A model generated the notes under the pieces. The model was not told the origin of the DNA and searched no databases. It worked only from the letters and a program-made list of their open reading frames with translations. A stretch of 64,000 nucleotides of DNA from Hymenolepis diminuta. Its lineage: Eukaryota > Platyhelminthes > Cestoda > Cyclophyllidea > Hymenolepididae. The translations under genes and the position numbers were made by a program. This document shows positions 1 through 12,425 of the stretch, piece by piece (the stretch's first letter is position 1; each line of letters starts with the position of its first letter). The stretch lies in the NCBI GenBank assembly GCA_900708905.1, contig CAADRB010000019.1, positions 1,257,447 to 1,321,446 of the forward strand. The letters run 5' to 3'.

Positions 1-677
1 ATGTCATCTGCTTCTTCTTTACTGAGATCCTTCTTCAGAATCCCTGGCGCGGCCTAAAAATTTCAATAAATGTTGGGAACAAAATGCCACTGCTATGGTA
101 CACTACAAATACGCGGATACGCTGGGTCGTTTGCTTACCTCAACGAACTTCTTAGCTTGTACGAGGTTCATATCTGGAAGAATATTTTTGATTTCTTTAA
201 TGAGTTGCACTTTCTTGACTGCATCAAACTTCATGAGTTTGACAGCATAGGATGATTTTACGGGCGCCTGCTCAGCCTCATCTGCTTCTTCTTTCTTGGC
301 TGGAGCCGTTTCTTGAACTGGCATGAATCCCATGCTGTGAGTTGGTGCCTACAATAAGCACAATCTAGTCAAATAACTTGGCATGCCTTTCCATGAATAA
401 ACTCGGGAAACATTACATGAATATTCAGCTTCTTCGACAGTAATTCGTTTAAATCTGCTACCTCAAGTAGTGTTAATGCAGCTATTTGGTCAACAATCTT
501 TACAATACGTTCGGGATACTCCTTTTCGACACCTTCGAGTGCCGGCGCTTTAAGATATTCTGCAATCTGAGAGGCTGCAGTTGAGTAGCAACTGAATACA
601 CTTCTTTGGATTAATCTCTTGGCATTATGGGAACGAAGGATCTTTGAACCGACGCTAATCACGCTAATAAGCATCAT
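1..677 (-). CDS. MRPL12: Mitochondrial ribosomal protein L12 (bL12m), 3' end beyond the window
   Basis: Stalk protein of the mitochondrial large ribosomal subunit, which recruits translation factors. Three exons read on the minus strand: 677-417, 348-139 and 53-1, joined in phase 0 with GT-AG introns of 68 and 85 bp. The ATG at 677-675 is the first in frame. Residues 1 to about 35 are basic, Ser-rich and poor in acidic residues, as in a mitochondrial presequence. Residues about 40-87 match the L7/L12 N-terminal oligomerisation domain (VDQIAALTLLEVADLNELL). Residues 88-117 form an Ala/Glu/Pro/Lys linker. From residue 118 the conserved C-terminal domain begins (KLMKFDAVKKVQLIKEIKN, then NLVQAKKFVE). 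About 174 residues are visible, and the last 25 or so are expected left of base 1. An acceptor-like pyrimidine tract plus AG lies at 726-725, 47 nt before the ATG. The family call is secure; the exon joins come from reading frames and splice signals. Confidence 0.93.
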
Positions 678-726
678 TGTCGAAACGCGCGACAAATTGT
701 GACTTGTTAGGTCAGCTTGCTTGGCT

Positions 727-2640
727 AAAAATGAACCGAAATTTGCAAAAGTAAAACCGGAAAGTAATTACTATAGTAACATTTTAATAAAGCTGACAAT
801 ATCATTATGTCTGTAATTGTATATTCCAATCGTATTTCTAATTACAGATTGTTCAGTTCCAAAAGAATGCCGCCTCGAATCTATAATAGTATCTGCTATT
901 TCCACATAGTGTGTTTTGAACTCAACCAGCCACAATGCATTATCAGAATCTCTATTAACTCATTTTGATTTTCAACATTTATCGATGTAATAGGGGTGGT
1001 ACTTTATTCATATTTCTTCGGAACTGGTCTTATTCAACTTGCACAGATTCTTTGATGCTAATTATATATAAGAAGTTAATTTCAGATTCTTTTTGAATTT
1101 ATAGCATTATCCACTGAACTTTTTCTCTACCTTCAAAGTAAGAACATGTCCAGCGTTGCAATACTCCATTATATTTCAAGACTGTATAATTGATCGAATA
1201 TTATTTTATTATTTACTATGATGATTACCACAGTTTTCATAAAGAAACGTATTAATGAAAAAGTAAATATACGAACGATATATCTTTTAATTTATCTGAC
1301 TGAATCGTATTTTTAGACCTATGTATGTCTTTATGCTGTCGGTCGACATGAGTGCTTGTTGAATTAAAATTCTTAAAAAATTCGTAGCATGGCACTAAAT
1401 TTAGGAAAGAGATTAAAGGTTGACAAACCAATTACGACATAAGGCGAAACCGATGCTTGGGGCAATACACATTAGCAGAACTTGGAACTAAATAATTACA
1501 ATATCCGAAATTTGACCGACTGCATAGGGCGTCCTTTTTGAATATGTTAAATAACATCATCTTGGATGTGTTATTGTCCCCAGGATTCAGTTATGTTCCT
1601 TTTGATCTAGAAAATAAAGGTGGCATAAAAGCTCGTTTATGCAGTATGGAAGCAGATAGAAATGTTTGGAAAACTAAATATATCTGGTACACCCTAATTT
1701 CAGATTTTTTCTATCAGCCCGAAGAATTTGCATGTATTATTAATTAAAACATTGTTGGTTTTATTTGTGAACCATGTCTTCGTGAGGTAACCTTTTACAA
1801 CAACAAAAAGTTCCTCGCTGCTCTACTGGAATGCGGAAACTCTTGTGTACGACTTAGAAAATTTTGCTTGGTTTTTAGTTATTAAATGCATTTAACCGTC
1901 AGCTTCATCTTTGAGATAAATAAAAAAATTTTATATATCTTTACACTTTAATTTGGATCTTTATTCTTCTGGCAAAGCCACTATTAATGGGGTGAAATTG
2001 AATGAAGATTTTTCCTTAGGAGAATAATGTGCTTGGTACAAATCGGAAATTAAGGGAATCTTATAATTTCAGATAGTTGCCGATATAGTGAGTACTTTTA
2101 CTAACTATCAATGAAAAAACTTTACCAATATCTACTACTTTACAAATATATGAGTGTTAAATTTTACGTATCGCTTACTTATTTTTCAGAAGCATCACTT
2201 GTTCAACGGAATTCCGTCTTTAATCTTTGAAAGATTTGCGGGTTGTAAATACGGCTTTGGAACAGAAAAGTAGGTGGCAATAAGTATTTTTCTTCTCTTC
2301 CTAAAGATACTTTGTCAAAGCAGTAAAGTACAGCTAAGTACTAAACATTGCTATTGATGCACACATTAGGAACTAACAGTTTGGGTTACAAATATTTTAA
2401 TAGAGCATTAGCCTTATTATCTTGATACCAGATTATCATCTGAGTGTAAGGGCACTTGAACAAATTTATTAAAACAGAGATAAACTAAACTATGTAAAAA
2501 TTCGCTTTAGACATAGTATACCCCATTAAAATTATCTTGAACAATATTATTTAATAATTAATAAGATTTACCCATTTATTATATCAATTAAACGTTAATA
2601 ATTTTTATCTTATTTTACATGACCTTATTGTTTTACTTCT
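727..2640. other. Intergenic, AT-rich, no gene recognised
   Basis: This stretch separates the start of the L12 gene (minus) from the first CNBP-like gene (plus), so it should hold both promoters. I see no recognisable promoter motif or conserved reading frame. A 69-codon open frame at 1538-1747 has no family resemblance and AT-driven composition. Confidence 0.5.
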
Positions 2641-2697
2641 AGTTCACCATTTCACCAGGAAAATACACTAATTGGGCGTGCGAGTTTTTAAACGGTG

Positions 2698-3106
2698 ATG
2701 GCAGATAGGGGTTGTTTTAATTGTGGAGAGAGTGGACATTTCGCTCGCGAATGCCCAAAGGGACCATCAGAACGCTCCAGCTACGGCGGTGGTCGTGGTG
2801 GTGGCGGCCGGGGAGGCTTCTCCAGAGGTCGTGGTGGACGTGGTGGTGCAGGTGGCGGTTATGGAGGAAATCGAGGTAAGAATTTGATTAATCCTCGGTC
2901 TTCTAAATGAATTCGGTCTAAAGCTCAATATATAAATTTTAGAGTCCACTTGCTACAATTGCGGTGAATCTGGTCACTTTGCTCGTGAGTGCCCCGCACC
3001 CAGAAACCAGAGCGGCGGCGGTGGTGGTGCTCGTGAGGTCCAGTGTTACAATTGCCAAGGATATGGTCACATTTCCCGCAACTGCCCTGAACAAGCTGCC
3101 CAGTAA
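2698..3106 (+). CDS. CNBP-like zinc-knuckle / RGG-box nucleic-acid-binding protein, copy 1
   Basis: Small single-stranded nucleic-acid-binding protein of the CNBP/Gis2 family, whose members bind G-rich single-stranded DNA and mRNA and influence translation. Two exons, 2698-2875 and 2943-3106, are joined in phase 1 across a 67-bp GT-AG intron, giving 113 aa. CCHC zinc knuckles (CX2CX4HX4C) lie at residues 6-19, 63-76 and 94-107. An Arg/Gly-rich RGG region of about 30 residues sits between knuckles 1 and 2. The start is the ATG at 2698; the codon just before it is GTG and is not used. With three knuckles it is shorter than vertebrate CNBP, which has seven. Acceptor-like AGs at 2641-2642 and 2657-2658 lie upstream. 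A paralogue with five knuckles lies inverted at 31827-32487. The family assignment is secure, but orthology to a named gene is not. Confidence 0.93.
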
Positions 3107-3328
3107 AGCCAACTAACCATTTTTAACACCCACTTGATGAAAATTCCAACAGGTTTTCATATTTATATAAAAAAGGTGTTTTGGTGTCTTGAACCTATTG
3201 TAATATAGTGCATTTTCTTTGCCTGATATATGCTTTTTTCCTTTTTTGGGGTTGTTTATTGGAGTTTTATGCGTTAGAAAAACTACGACTTGTTCGAATA
3301 TTATAGTAGGAGTGCTTCGGTTTAGCTA

Positions 3329-3334
3329 AATAAA
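3329..3334 (+). terminator. Candidate polyadenylation signal of CNBP-like copy 1
   Basis: A canonical AATAAA hexamer lies 222 nt after the stop codon and follows a T-rich 3'UTR. It is the first perfect hexamer on this strand downstream of the gene. Confidence 0.55.
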
Positions 3335-6300
3335 AGTGCCAGATGTCGAGCGTTTGAATAATTAAAGGATGAACTACCGTTTGGACGCAAGGACGGCATG
3401 CTTCTGTGACGGCCGCGATCGTGCTGTCCGTGAATAATTAGGCAGTCATAGGATCACTTATTTAAAGTTCCTACTGTAGAAGTTAATTGTGCTAAGTTGG
3501 TGTTAGATGTAATTTGTGTGAACGTCGGCTTATGCTATTAATCAGTAAATATGGATGACGACGTGCATGAGTGTCAGGAGTGAACAAGGCTTTTTCTACA
3601 GGTCAAATCGATTTCTCATGTAAATTGTACGGCGTTCAGAAGTTGCTTACGGATATTCCGAGCTACTTGTGAAATTATGCGCGTTATGGCCTACTGTAAA
3701 AATACCGAGAATGTGCATGATTAGAAATTTTTTTCGCATCCTAATTTTATTACATTTTAATTCACCCAAGTTAGATTGAAATATTGATCACTCTTTGTGG
3801 ACGTCACCTATTATTCTACTAATGTTGAGCATGATTATTTATACTTGATTAACCAAACGCTGATTTTTAGCGTAGTTTATCTCTAAGATGGAAGTAAGAT
3901 TTACTGCTGAAAAAGCAGTGAACAATTTCATAATTTTTCTTTTGGCAATAATAAAATAATTGAACTCCTCACATGCTATTTTTCCATTAAACGTTAGCCT
4001 TTTTGTTTATCTGACTCCATAAACTTGTACTGCGACTAGAATACCGTTACATAGTGACGCATTTACCGGGTGACCTTAAAATTAAGAAAGAAAAAATAAT
4101 GAAACTGTTTATCAAAGTGAGGTCAGCCGCGGTCCATTGGCCAATTTGTAAACAGCGAAAACATACCATGCGACCATGCCCATGTCACATGTCCTGAAAA
4201 TTAATCGAGAAATTTGATGTGTTTAATCATCTTATTAATTTGGTTGTAATAAATAAGACAAATTTAGTAATTATTAGCTTACTCTCTACTAACCGCCATG
4301 AAATCATCTAAACTTACCCATATCAAAATGTAAGTTTCCCACAGCTATTAACCATGATAAAATTAATCTGTGGAAAGCATGCTGAGTGATCAGAAAAGCG
4401 TATTTCATGATGTCTATCTGATCAGTAACTATCAAATGAATTAACACATTGCCGTCATGACCAGAGATTGGTAAAATTTAAAGACGTCAGATTTCTATTG
4501 ACTCATTCGTGACTGAGGCCGCTATTTGAAATATTTGGGGACGTTAAGTTCGGTTTGAAAAGAAAATGGAGGATGGTGAATAGAAAATTTTGCTAGATAT
4601 CGGTATTCCAAGAGTCAAAGCGTTTATCTAAAAGAAGAAAAAAAAGGGAGCTGGACTTAAAAAAGTTTATTAATTGGGACAGTTTCATCTACATACTCTA
4701 AGCTGTAATACCTGAAAAAACTGACGTCTTGAGGATACTCCAACTAGGATTCAGTCAAACTCAAGTGTCTATAGGTTTCAATCAGATATGATCTCAAGAA
4801 TGACATAATACGTCGTCAGTTGTTGCATGAAAATAATACAGATGTTTCACAAGAATTCAAAATGATGAGAAATCCAAGTTTCTTAAGAGCAGAATTTACA
4901 TAGTCTTCTGGTCTTCTCTTTCAAAACACGTGAATATGTCACTTCCGCTTCTTCTTGTTGATCAAATTAATGGAGTAATAAATAACAGAATATAAAACAA
5001 AGAGGTCTGTTGAATTAGGTAACTTTTCCTTAATCTAATTCCGCTTCCATTCTGGTCAAGTTCAGAAGCACTCATAAAGATTTTAAAGATGTATATAAAC
5101 TATCACTATTTTCATAGCATGGGTTTGGAATGACCTTTCTTACTCGTTCTTTGATATCTCTTTATGTGAGGTTCGATCGTTTGTGAAATGAAAGTAAACT
5201 CAATAACTATCTGGCAAGCGACTGGTAAGTAAGCAGTACTTCTATTAGATTTTAAGATCACGATATTATCGTAATATTTAACCTAACATTTTAAACACTG
5301 GTGAAACATCCTCTCATTCGTCATTTTGTCTTAACCGCAGGTGTTTTAGACATCTCTGCTGTTCATTCCCTTCTTATTCTACCATTATTATCCAGACCTT
5401 TCTTTAGATTATAATATCGTCACATTACAGGCAGTTGGATTAACCACTTTTATATTATAGACAGAGCCAATTAATTTCCGTCTATTTCCGGTTAAGGTTT
5501 AATTGCAAGGCTGTTCAGAGAATAATCGATTATTGTTAGGGTAAATATCAACAGCATGTCATAAGACCTATATTTACCATATTGACACATGCTGTCTATC
5601 GATTAATTGATTCATACCTCAAACATCGTGCGCTATTTGACCGTGAATTTGGACACAGGTGCTGAATGACTCACGCCCAGACTGTCTGACTCCTGCAAAA
5701 CTCTTGTCCAGATGGGTCCAATAAACTGAACAAAATATTTTTTGGAGGTTTTGGACATACTTTTGAACCGTATCTGTTGTATAGCCTGTTCTTTTCGTCA
5801 TCGCTTAAGTTAGTACGAAAGATTAATAATAAAGTAAATTTACTAAATGTAATATGTTATTTTATTATTCCAAATCCACGAGTGCACTAAATGAGCGCAT
5901 TCGTTTGCTCATCTAGAAAAAAATGCTAAATTTGCTTATCAGTGCCAAGTTAGGAAAATTTGCACCTGTATCTATTTGCTAGTTTTAAGTTTAGCTGTTT
6001 GATGAACTTAGAGTAAAGTAGCCAAAAGTCCTTGATTGGGTATTTCAATTGTTCCTTGAGCTTATAACATTCAGTTAGAACTAAAATTAATTCTGACTCA
6101 ACAACTTAAATGACATTCACAAAACTGCTACTTGTTTTCACTAGTAAGCGATTAAGAATACTTCATAAGAACCCAATAATCTTGCATATCCATGCAAGCG
6201 TGAAGGAAAAATCGATAAGCAAGTGGAGTTAGACAATTAAGTGCATTAATCAAAACTGAGAGTGAGAATTTGAATAGAGATCAACTAGTTAAGTAAATGA

Positions 6301-8090
6301 AACTGAGGCAAAAACTATGAAACGCAAGGAAGCAACTTAGGCTAAAATTGTTTCGTTTATTTGACTCACAAACACAATTGGTGTTTGCACACCTACAAAA
6401 AATATGTGAAATCAGCCTACGGTACTTTGATTGTGTGTGTGTAGAAGCTTCAAGTTGATTTATAGCTTTATTTATGAGCAGAATTCACACACATTTATCA
6501 CAGAAATGGGTGTGCAAATCTTCAGAAATCAAGCAACTCTTTTTCTGATTGTGCATCAGTGTGTTATGTAATACACACCTGTACGTATATCGATTTTTCA
6601 CTCAGCTGTTTTAATTTCGAGCTTACACGTAGAACGCAATGATTTCGTTTTTGGTCAGCAGGGGGAGGTGGGAGGAGAGGTGTGAGATTTAATATTCAGC
6701 CAGAATTAGATTTCAAGGTGTGTTTTATGACTTCTCATGCCTGAAAATGTGCCTATCTGATGTTGAGCTGACTGGATATGGGGAGTAAATGAATGGCCAC
6801 TTGAAATCGAGGCATGCGTCCCAGCTGCTACTGTTACAATAACATCTTGTCCAGGTTCTAACCCCTAAAATCAACCCATTTGGTGCTTACGCTTTCTCTC
6901 TCTCAGTAAATTGCATGACAGTTGTTCTTGTACATGGTGTGATGACAAATTTGCTTATTTTTCGTATTTAATACTGTTTAATTGAATTTATGGATGGATT
7001 AAAGCATAAATCACGGTAAATTACGGTCAAATTATCATAGACATTTAGAAAGATATAAACAAGCAACGAGAATTAAAATATCCTTGCCTTTGAAAAGGGC
7101 TATTCCAAGAATATACTATATTTAGGATTTAATCGAGTATTTATTACCTTCAAACTTCAGTTAACGGTATGCCAACGAGATTACAAAGCACTAAATTGGT
7201 TCTATTCAGTAAATTTTATTAAATGTATTGCAAATACTTTGAAATGATTGTTATAAAATGAACCTTTTAAAAAAGGTCGCAAAATGATTAGTGACATATA
7301 ATTAGGGCTATTATCAATAAAAGTGGACAATCTATGGCAAAGTGGACAAATTGTTATCGATTAATTATATTTTACCACTGTATCAGTAACACAGGCTTAA
7401 GAATGGCACAGATAATTTGTCGATCACACTTTGGATTTATAGTGCAGAGGTAGAACATGAGCCATATTCCGATTAACTAAATTTGTTGAGACAAAGCAGT
7501 TTCAATCGATATTTCATGACAATTTGCATCATTGTGGTTTTTGTTTATGACTCGTGAAATAGATATAATCTTAGTGTTACTTTCTGGTACGAGGAGCAGC
7601 TCGAATTCACCCATATTGGATCAGCTGATAGGAATATGAGATAAAATTTTAAGTTGCAAACCGATGGCTGTAAAATCAGACTGACCAAAGCACTATCCGC
7701 AATCCAGGTGATGTCTGAAGTTGTTTGATAAATGAATTGCAACCCTTTATTACTTGCAACTGTTACGGTACGACGTACATTATGATTTCCAAAACTAATA
7801 TGAAATTATTATCCGTGGGACACCGTTTGGTGACATTAATTAAGATTAATTTTATGTCATTTAAGTATATTTATTTTCTTCTTTAGCCACTGTATGCTAA
7901 AATGACTTCTAATTTTTCTTTCTTTTTCAGATTACTGATTTCTTGTAATGTTATTATATTATAATCTACGGGAATGCAAATAATTACAATTCATCTTCAT
8001 GTTTGATTAACTGAAATACGGTAACAATGAAGCCCAATAGCATATAAATCGAGAATACATTCAGAGTATTTATTTTGATTTTGGATTTGG
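3335..8090. other. Intergenic, AT-rich, no gene recognised
   Basis: No conserved reading frame is visible. Immediately after the polyadenylation signal is a short GC-rich patch (3380-3432) with an 8-bp imperfect stem. A 60-codon open frame on the minus strand (5801-5619) has fairly balanced composition but no family I recognise. The rest is ordinary AT-rich sequence. Confidence 0.5.
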
Positions 8091-8099
8091 GTTATTCAC

Positions 8100-8300
8100 G
8101 ATTTACTTAATGGACAGTTCATCACTTCCCTTTCTAAAATCCCGATTTCGTAATTTGCCAACTATGTGCAGTGCTTATTGACCGATTAATTAGTTAGGAC
8201 GGTCGGTCAAACCACTTAAATTCTTTTATTCTTCCCAAGACCGAGAAAGCAGGATGATCTTGGATTAGCTTAAACAATTTACACGTTCTCAACATAGCAG
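8100..8300 (+). repeat. Dispersed repeat A, copy 1
   Basis: A degenerate repeat recognised by a shared core, GTGCTTATTG, followed by a run ending in AAGCAGGATGATCTT. The best match is at 53230-53440 on the same strand, with inverse-strand copies near 12375, 15500 and 20450. No coding capacity or terminal repeats could be defined. Boundaries are approximate, and I do not know a named family. Confidence 0.6.
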
Positions 8301-8839
8301 AAATATCCGGGAGATAACGCCTAATTAAGATTAGACCTACATTCGTTTAACGAATACTAATTACGTTTGTGAATCACAATTCAAAACTGCGTAGGTCTTT
8401 GCTCAACTGAAATTCTGATCGATTCAACTATATTTGATAAGTATAACTCAACTAATGTTTGCCAGTCTAATCATATTTATTTACACCGTTTTATTCCAAC
8501 GTTATCGATTTACAAAACTCGAATAAGTATTTCAATCGTTCTTTTTAGATAACTGAGCTTTTTGGAAAATAAATAACTTTCATGAGTTATCTCCTCCAAG
8601 ATAACATTTTCGTTACCGAGATTTAACATTTGAAACATCGTTCAGTTCATCAAAGCCAATAACGCGTACTTCTTAAAATGTAACAAATATGTTTATTTCA
8701 TCCATTTTCAGGTTCTGTCTTATTTTACTTAGCTGAAGATTGTACATTACTAGAATATAATCAAACAAGAGCTAAAATATAATTTTTCAATCACTATCTA
8801 TGCATTTATACTTGCTCCTATCTTATGGTAAGACGAAAC

Positions 8840-8960
8840 TAAATCAGGCGACTAAGGGAAGGGAACGAGTTTCCCATTAGAGAGGCTCCAGGTTGCTTAT
8901 TCAAAATTAAGGATAAGTGATAGAATGTGTTTCCTTTTAACGGAGTTTGGAGTCATTATA
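8840..8960 (+). repeat. Dispersed repeat B, copy 1
   Basis: This stretch shares the string (C/T)AGAGAGGCT(C/T)CAGG and its flanks with 48150-48250 in ERK intron 8. The other copy has a tRNA-like leader, so the pair may be relics of a SINE. Boundaries are approximate. Confidence 0.4.
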
Positions 8961-10530
8961 TATCATCATGATTTAGAAGACTTAAATGACTTGATGATTT
9001 GCTGACTGATGTATTGATATTATTCATAGGAGAGATGGAGAAGGTAAAAATTTATAGTTGAAAAGTCTCAGTTATTATTTGCACTAGCAAAGCAACTGGT
9101 GAAATTAGTCTGAAAATATGATATTAGTATTTAGTAGGGAAATAAAAAGGGCGGGAATAAGCGTAATAAATCAACATTCATAGCTATAAACGCGTAATTT
9201 GAGATAGCTCACATCTGCATTGCGGATTTTTCGCCATTCAGTTTTTAGCAAAGATGTAAACTTTCTTTTTTAAGAGATTAAAATGGAGATTCTTCGGTCA
9301 AAAAGGATTAATAATGATATAGTATGGAAAAAAGTTTCGTGAACCAGTTCATTTTACAGGAATAAGTCTCAAATCCCTTTCAAAGGTAAGAGTCCAGAAA
9401 GAAGTCATCTCACCTTATTGATTTAAAGCATAGAAGATAAATGCAGGTTTATATTCGAGCGATACACAGTTAATAACCCGTCAACTCTGAGATTTTTTAT
9501 TTCCAGATGGTTTTCTATGGCCACCCTCACCCCAATTCCCTTGAATATCGATTCCTGGAATCGGTTAATGGTATTTTGTTTCGCCTTAATATATACTATA
9601 TTAAATGATATATGGCAACGTGGCATAATAGTAATGTGTGTTTGAAAATTCAGAGGTAACGGGTTATTAGATGTGTATCCATCGGGTCCCATGAGTGCAC
9701 ATATAGTGATTGTGCTGACTAAATGCATTAGTCAACACTTGCTATCATATATATTTCCGAATACGTGTTTCTCAGCCGGGGAGGTCTCGGAAATTTTTCC
9801 TCTTCTCAAATATGTACTGAAAATCAATTTCAATAATAACTCAGATTAAAATTTCCCCTTATTAGTGGTTCCAATGTCCATATTCTCTGCTTGACAATAG
9901 ATTAACAAAAGAACGAAATGGACCAATAAGGGTATATTGCTGTTTTGAGGATAGTCTTTTACGATCTACAAGCCGACATCCTCGCCAGAAGAAGGCAAAA
10001 TACAAATTTTAATCATTATAGCGTAAATTTGTTACATTTCAATTTGAAATATGTACCGTTTACGTTATTCACATTACTTTAGTTTAAGGGCTAATCAATG
10101 TTTCAATGGTAATGGGGAGGAAACATAAAGTAATATTAAATTCATCAAGGGAAAATATTGAACGATTTTACATAATCATATTTTCTCCTTGATACCTCAA
10201 ATTTTTAATAGAACTTTCACTTCAGTTTCGCTCAAAGTCCATTGGATGTTTCTATATTCCTTCATGGCTACCTATTTCATACTCCGTGAGTATTCGGATG
10301 ATTGATATAGATTCAATCTGCTTCTTCTTCCAATTGATAAAGCAGCCGTACGGACATCCACGAGAACAACTTTCAACATTTTATCGAAAGATCTTGGTTC
10401 GGGGCTTCCGTTTCATATGCCGGAGAAGGACTACTGCATTCACTATTGAATTCCATGAATGATCTCCATTCACTGTCTTCTCGACAGTATACATTATTGA
10501 CTCTGGTTTCGATTCATTGACTATTTCAGA
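8961..10530. other. Intergenic, no gene recognised
   Basis: AT-rich DNA upstream of a gypsy relic. A 101-codon open frame on the minus strand (9728-9423) has no recognisable domain and is treated as chance. From about 10320 onward the base composition becomes more balanced, which may be decayed retrotransposon pol sequence too degraded to align by eye. Confidence 0.4.
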
Positions 10531-10539
10531 GATTAGTAA

Positions 10540-11740
10540 AGGTAGCTGGTTCCATTTCTTCCGGTTTTTTAAACGTCAAAGAGCGTTTGAGGAGCTGAAA
10601 TCCATGATGAAATAAGATATGTTCATGATTCGTTATAGTCCAGATTTGCCGATAGTCATTGCAGCAGATGCTGCACGTTACGGAGAGGGAACAATGATCT
10701 CACATGTCTTTGCAGTTGGCTCACAAAAGATTGCGACTCACGCATCCCGTTCGTCGACACCAGCAGCAAAGAACTCTATTCAAATTGAGAGAGAAATACT
10801 TATCACGGTCTATTTAGTGAAGAAGTTCAATAAATGGGTCTACGGTCGCAACTTTACTCTCCTGACAGAAAAAAAACAAAAAATCTTTGGACCTAAGAAA
10901 GACCCAACATATTCAGCGTTGAGCAGTAATTTTGACAGGATTTGATTTAGAAATCAAATATTGGAAGACTACTGAGTTCGGTCAAGTTGAGATATTATCA
11001 CGGTTAATTGTGAATCAACAAGTACCTCTGAAAGAAACCGTCATATTTCTGGAAAAGAATGTTTACTGCATTCTGGCCAACTCAATCTGGAATATTTCTG
11101 TCACGCAGATGGTAACAGAGCACGCCTCAGCAGAAGACTCAAACACTCCAAAAGCCATGAAATTCGTGAAAACGAAATGACTATTATCATCGTTAAAAGG
11201 GGACTTGTTGGATTTACTCCATCGTCGAAGGCATTATCACTTGTCGACTCCTGTCTGGTTTTTCTAATGAGAGAGTTGTCATACCGATTGCGCTCAAGCA
11301 AAGAGTTCTGCGACACCTTCATTATAGTGTCGCTTTCACTATGGAGGAATGAATCGAGTGAAAACGTAGGCCAGAGGATACACACATTGGTCGGGAATGG
11401 ACAAGGATATAGAACTACTTGTCGAAGGCTGTCTCGAATGTCAAAATGCTGCTAGAAGCCCGCCCTCATTCTCCCCTCCTTCCCCCTCCAACGAAGACAC
11501 AATGGACTAGAGTTCATTTTCATTTTGCTGATCCTACTTAATATTGGTGGATCCTAAATTGCCGAAAGTAATAGCAATGTCGTCAATAAATACTGCTCTG
11601 ACTATAAAAGCTCTTGATTGCATCCTAACGACGCATGATTTTCCAGGAACTCTTGTGTCGGACAGTTGACCACAGTTCTCTTCGTCGCAATTCGAGGAAC
11701 ACTGCAGGTAAAGAATTATTAACCATATGCTTAACATACT
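10540..11740 (+). mobile_element. Ty3/gypsy LTR-retrotransposon relic 1 (RNase H to integrase)
   Basis: Decayed pol fragment of a Ty3/gypsy element on the plus strand. The order seen is an RT/RNase H connection (FEELKSMM, about 10585), RNase H (about 10619-10940: VIAADAARYGEGTMISHVF, then a HASRS motif and a YGR-F-LLTE strand), a linker ending in EILSRL (about 10990), and integrase. Integrase shows the zinc-binding tail (CLECQNAARSPP, about 11430) and a core strand (VIAMSSINTALTIKALD, about 11565). Stops and frameshifts interrupt it, and no RT catalytic motif or LTR is recognisable. Bases 10988-11666 are identical in inverse to 17749-17071. After 11666 the two copies stay homologous but diverge clearly. 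Confidence 0.85.
10988..11666 (+). repeat. Left arm of a 679-bp perfect inverted repeat
   Basis: This arm equals the reverse complement of 17071-17749. Paired coordinates sum to 28737 throughout, so there are no indels, and the open frames on both strands translate identically. The first mismatches are at 10987 and 11667. It lies inside the linker/integrase part of two gypsy relics of opposite orientation. Confidence 0.93.
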
Positions 11741-12265
11741 CGTTTGACTTATGTCTGCTTAATTGGAAATTACTTTATTTGTTGAGTCGACTATATGCAT
11801 TTCTGAGTTATTGTAAGAAAGATATTACAATTTAATTTAGTTACATTGTTTTCTGTCTTATCTGGTTATTAAGTTATACTTTCCGTTTTAAATTTCTCCA
11901 AAAATTAGGAAAACATTGGAAAATTAGGGAGAATTTCTCATTTCCAATACGATTAATCAAATTATATCTTTTCATTATCAAGTGGCTCATTTTGTTGCTA
12001 TTGATGTTACCCCATTGTAAGTTGGATATATCATTATAAAATTATGTATAATTTTTCGGTTTTAATTTTTGCAATGGGAGGAAGATGGATAGAGACTGAA
12101 AATGGCACCATTACGAAGTTCGTTTCACGTAGAGTTTCCTCGTTTTGGTTTACGTAACGAAACGCTCTAGATTTATGAAGCTATTCTAGTTGACATTATA
12201 ATAGAACTAATAATGGCATAACATGTATCTTCAAAAATATTTTATGAAAATGCCATTGCATATTT

Positions 12266-12315
12266 NNNNNNNNNNNNNNNNNNNNNNNNNNNNNNNNNNN
12301 NNNNNNNNNNNNNNN
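12266..12315. other. Assembly gap (50 Ns)
   Basis: A run of exactly 50 N characters. The round length suggests a placeholder rather than a measured gap. It lies within the spacer of the 679-bp inverted repeat, so the linkage of the two arms depends on scaffolding. Confidence 0.99.
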
Positions 12316-12359
12316 GATAGTCCTAAAGAAATACAAGAAAGCAATAAAAAAATCAATAA

Positions 12360-12425
12360 TTGTTTTTCAATAAGAACTAAGCACTGAACATGTAAACATT
12401 TCGAGCCCCAAGGACTATAATAAAA
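12360..12425 (-). repeat. Dispersed repeat A, truncated copy
   Basis: It carries AAGCACTGAACAT followed by a CCCAAGGAC string, aligning with 20525-20580. Only about 60 bp is recognisable. Confidence 0.4.

Noticed and set aside
1538..1747. 69-codon open frame between L12 and CNBP copy 1
   Set aside because: No homology recognised and no coding-like features beyond openness.
5619..5801. 60-codon minus-strand frame with a helix-turn-helix-like start
   Set aside because: Balanced composition but no transposase catalytic residues or terminal repeats seen; no family recognised.
9423..9728. 101-codon open frame on the minus strand
   Set aside because: No recognisable domain, no splice or start context, and composition like the AT-rich background; likely chance.
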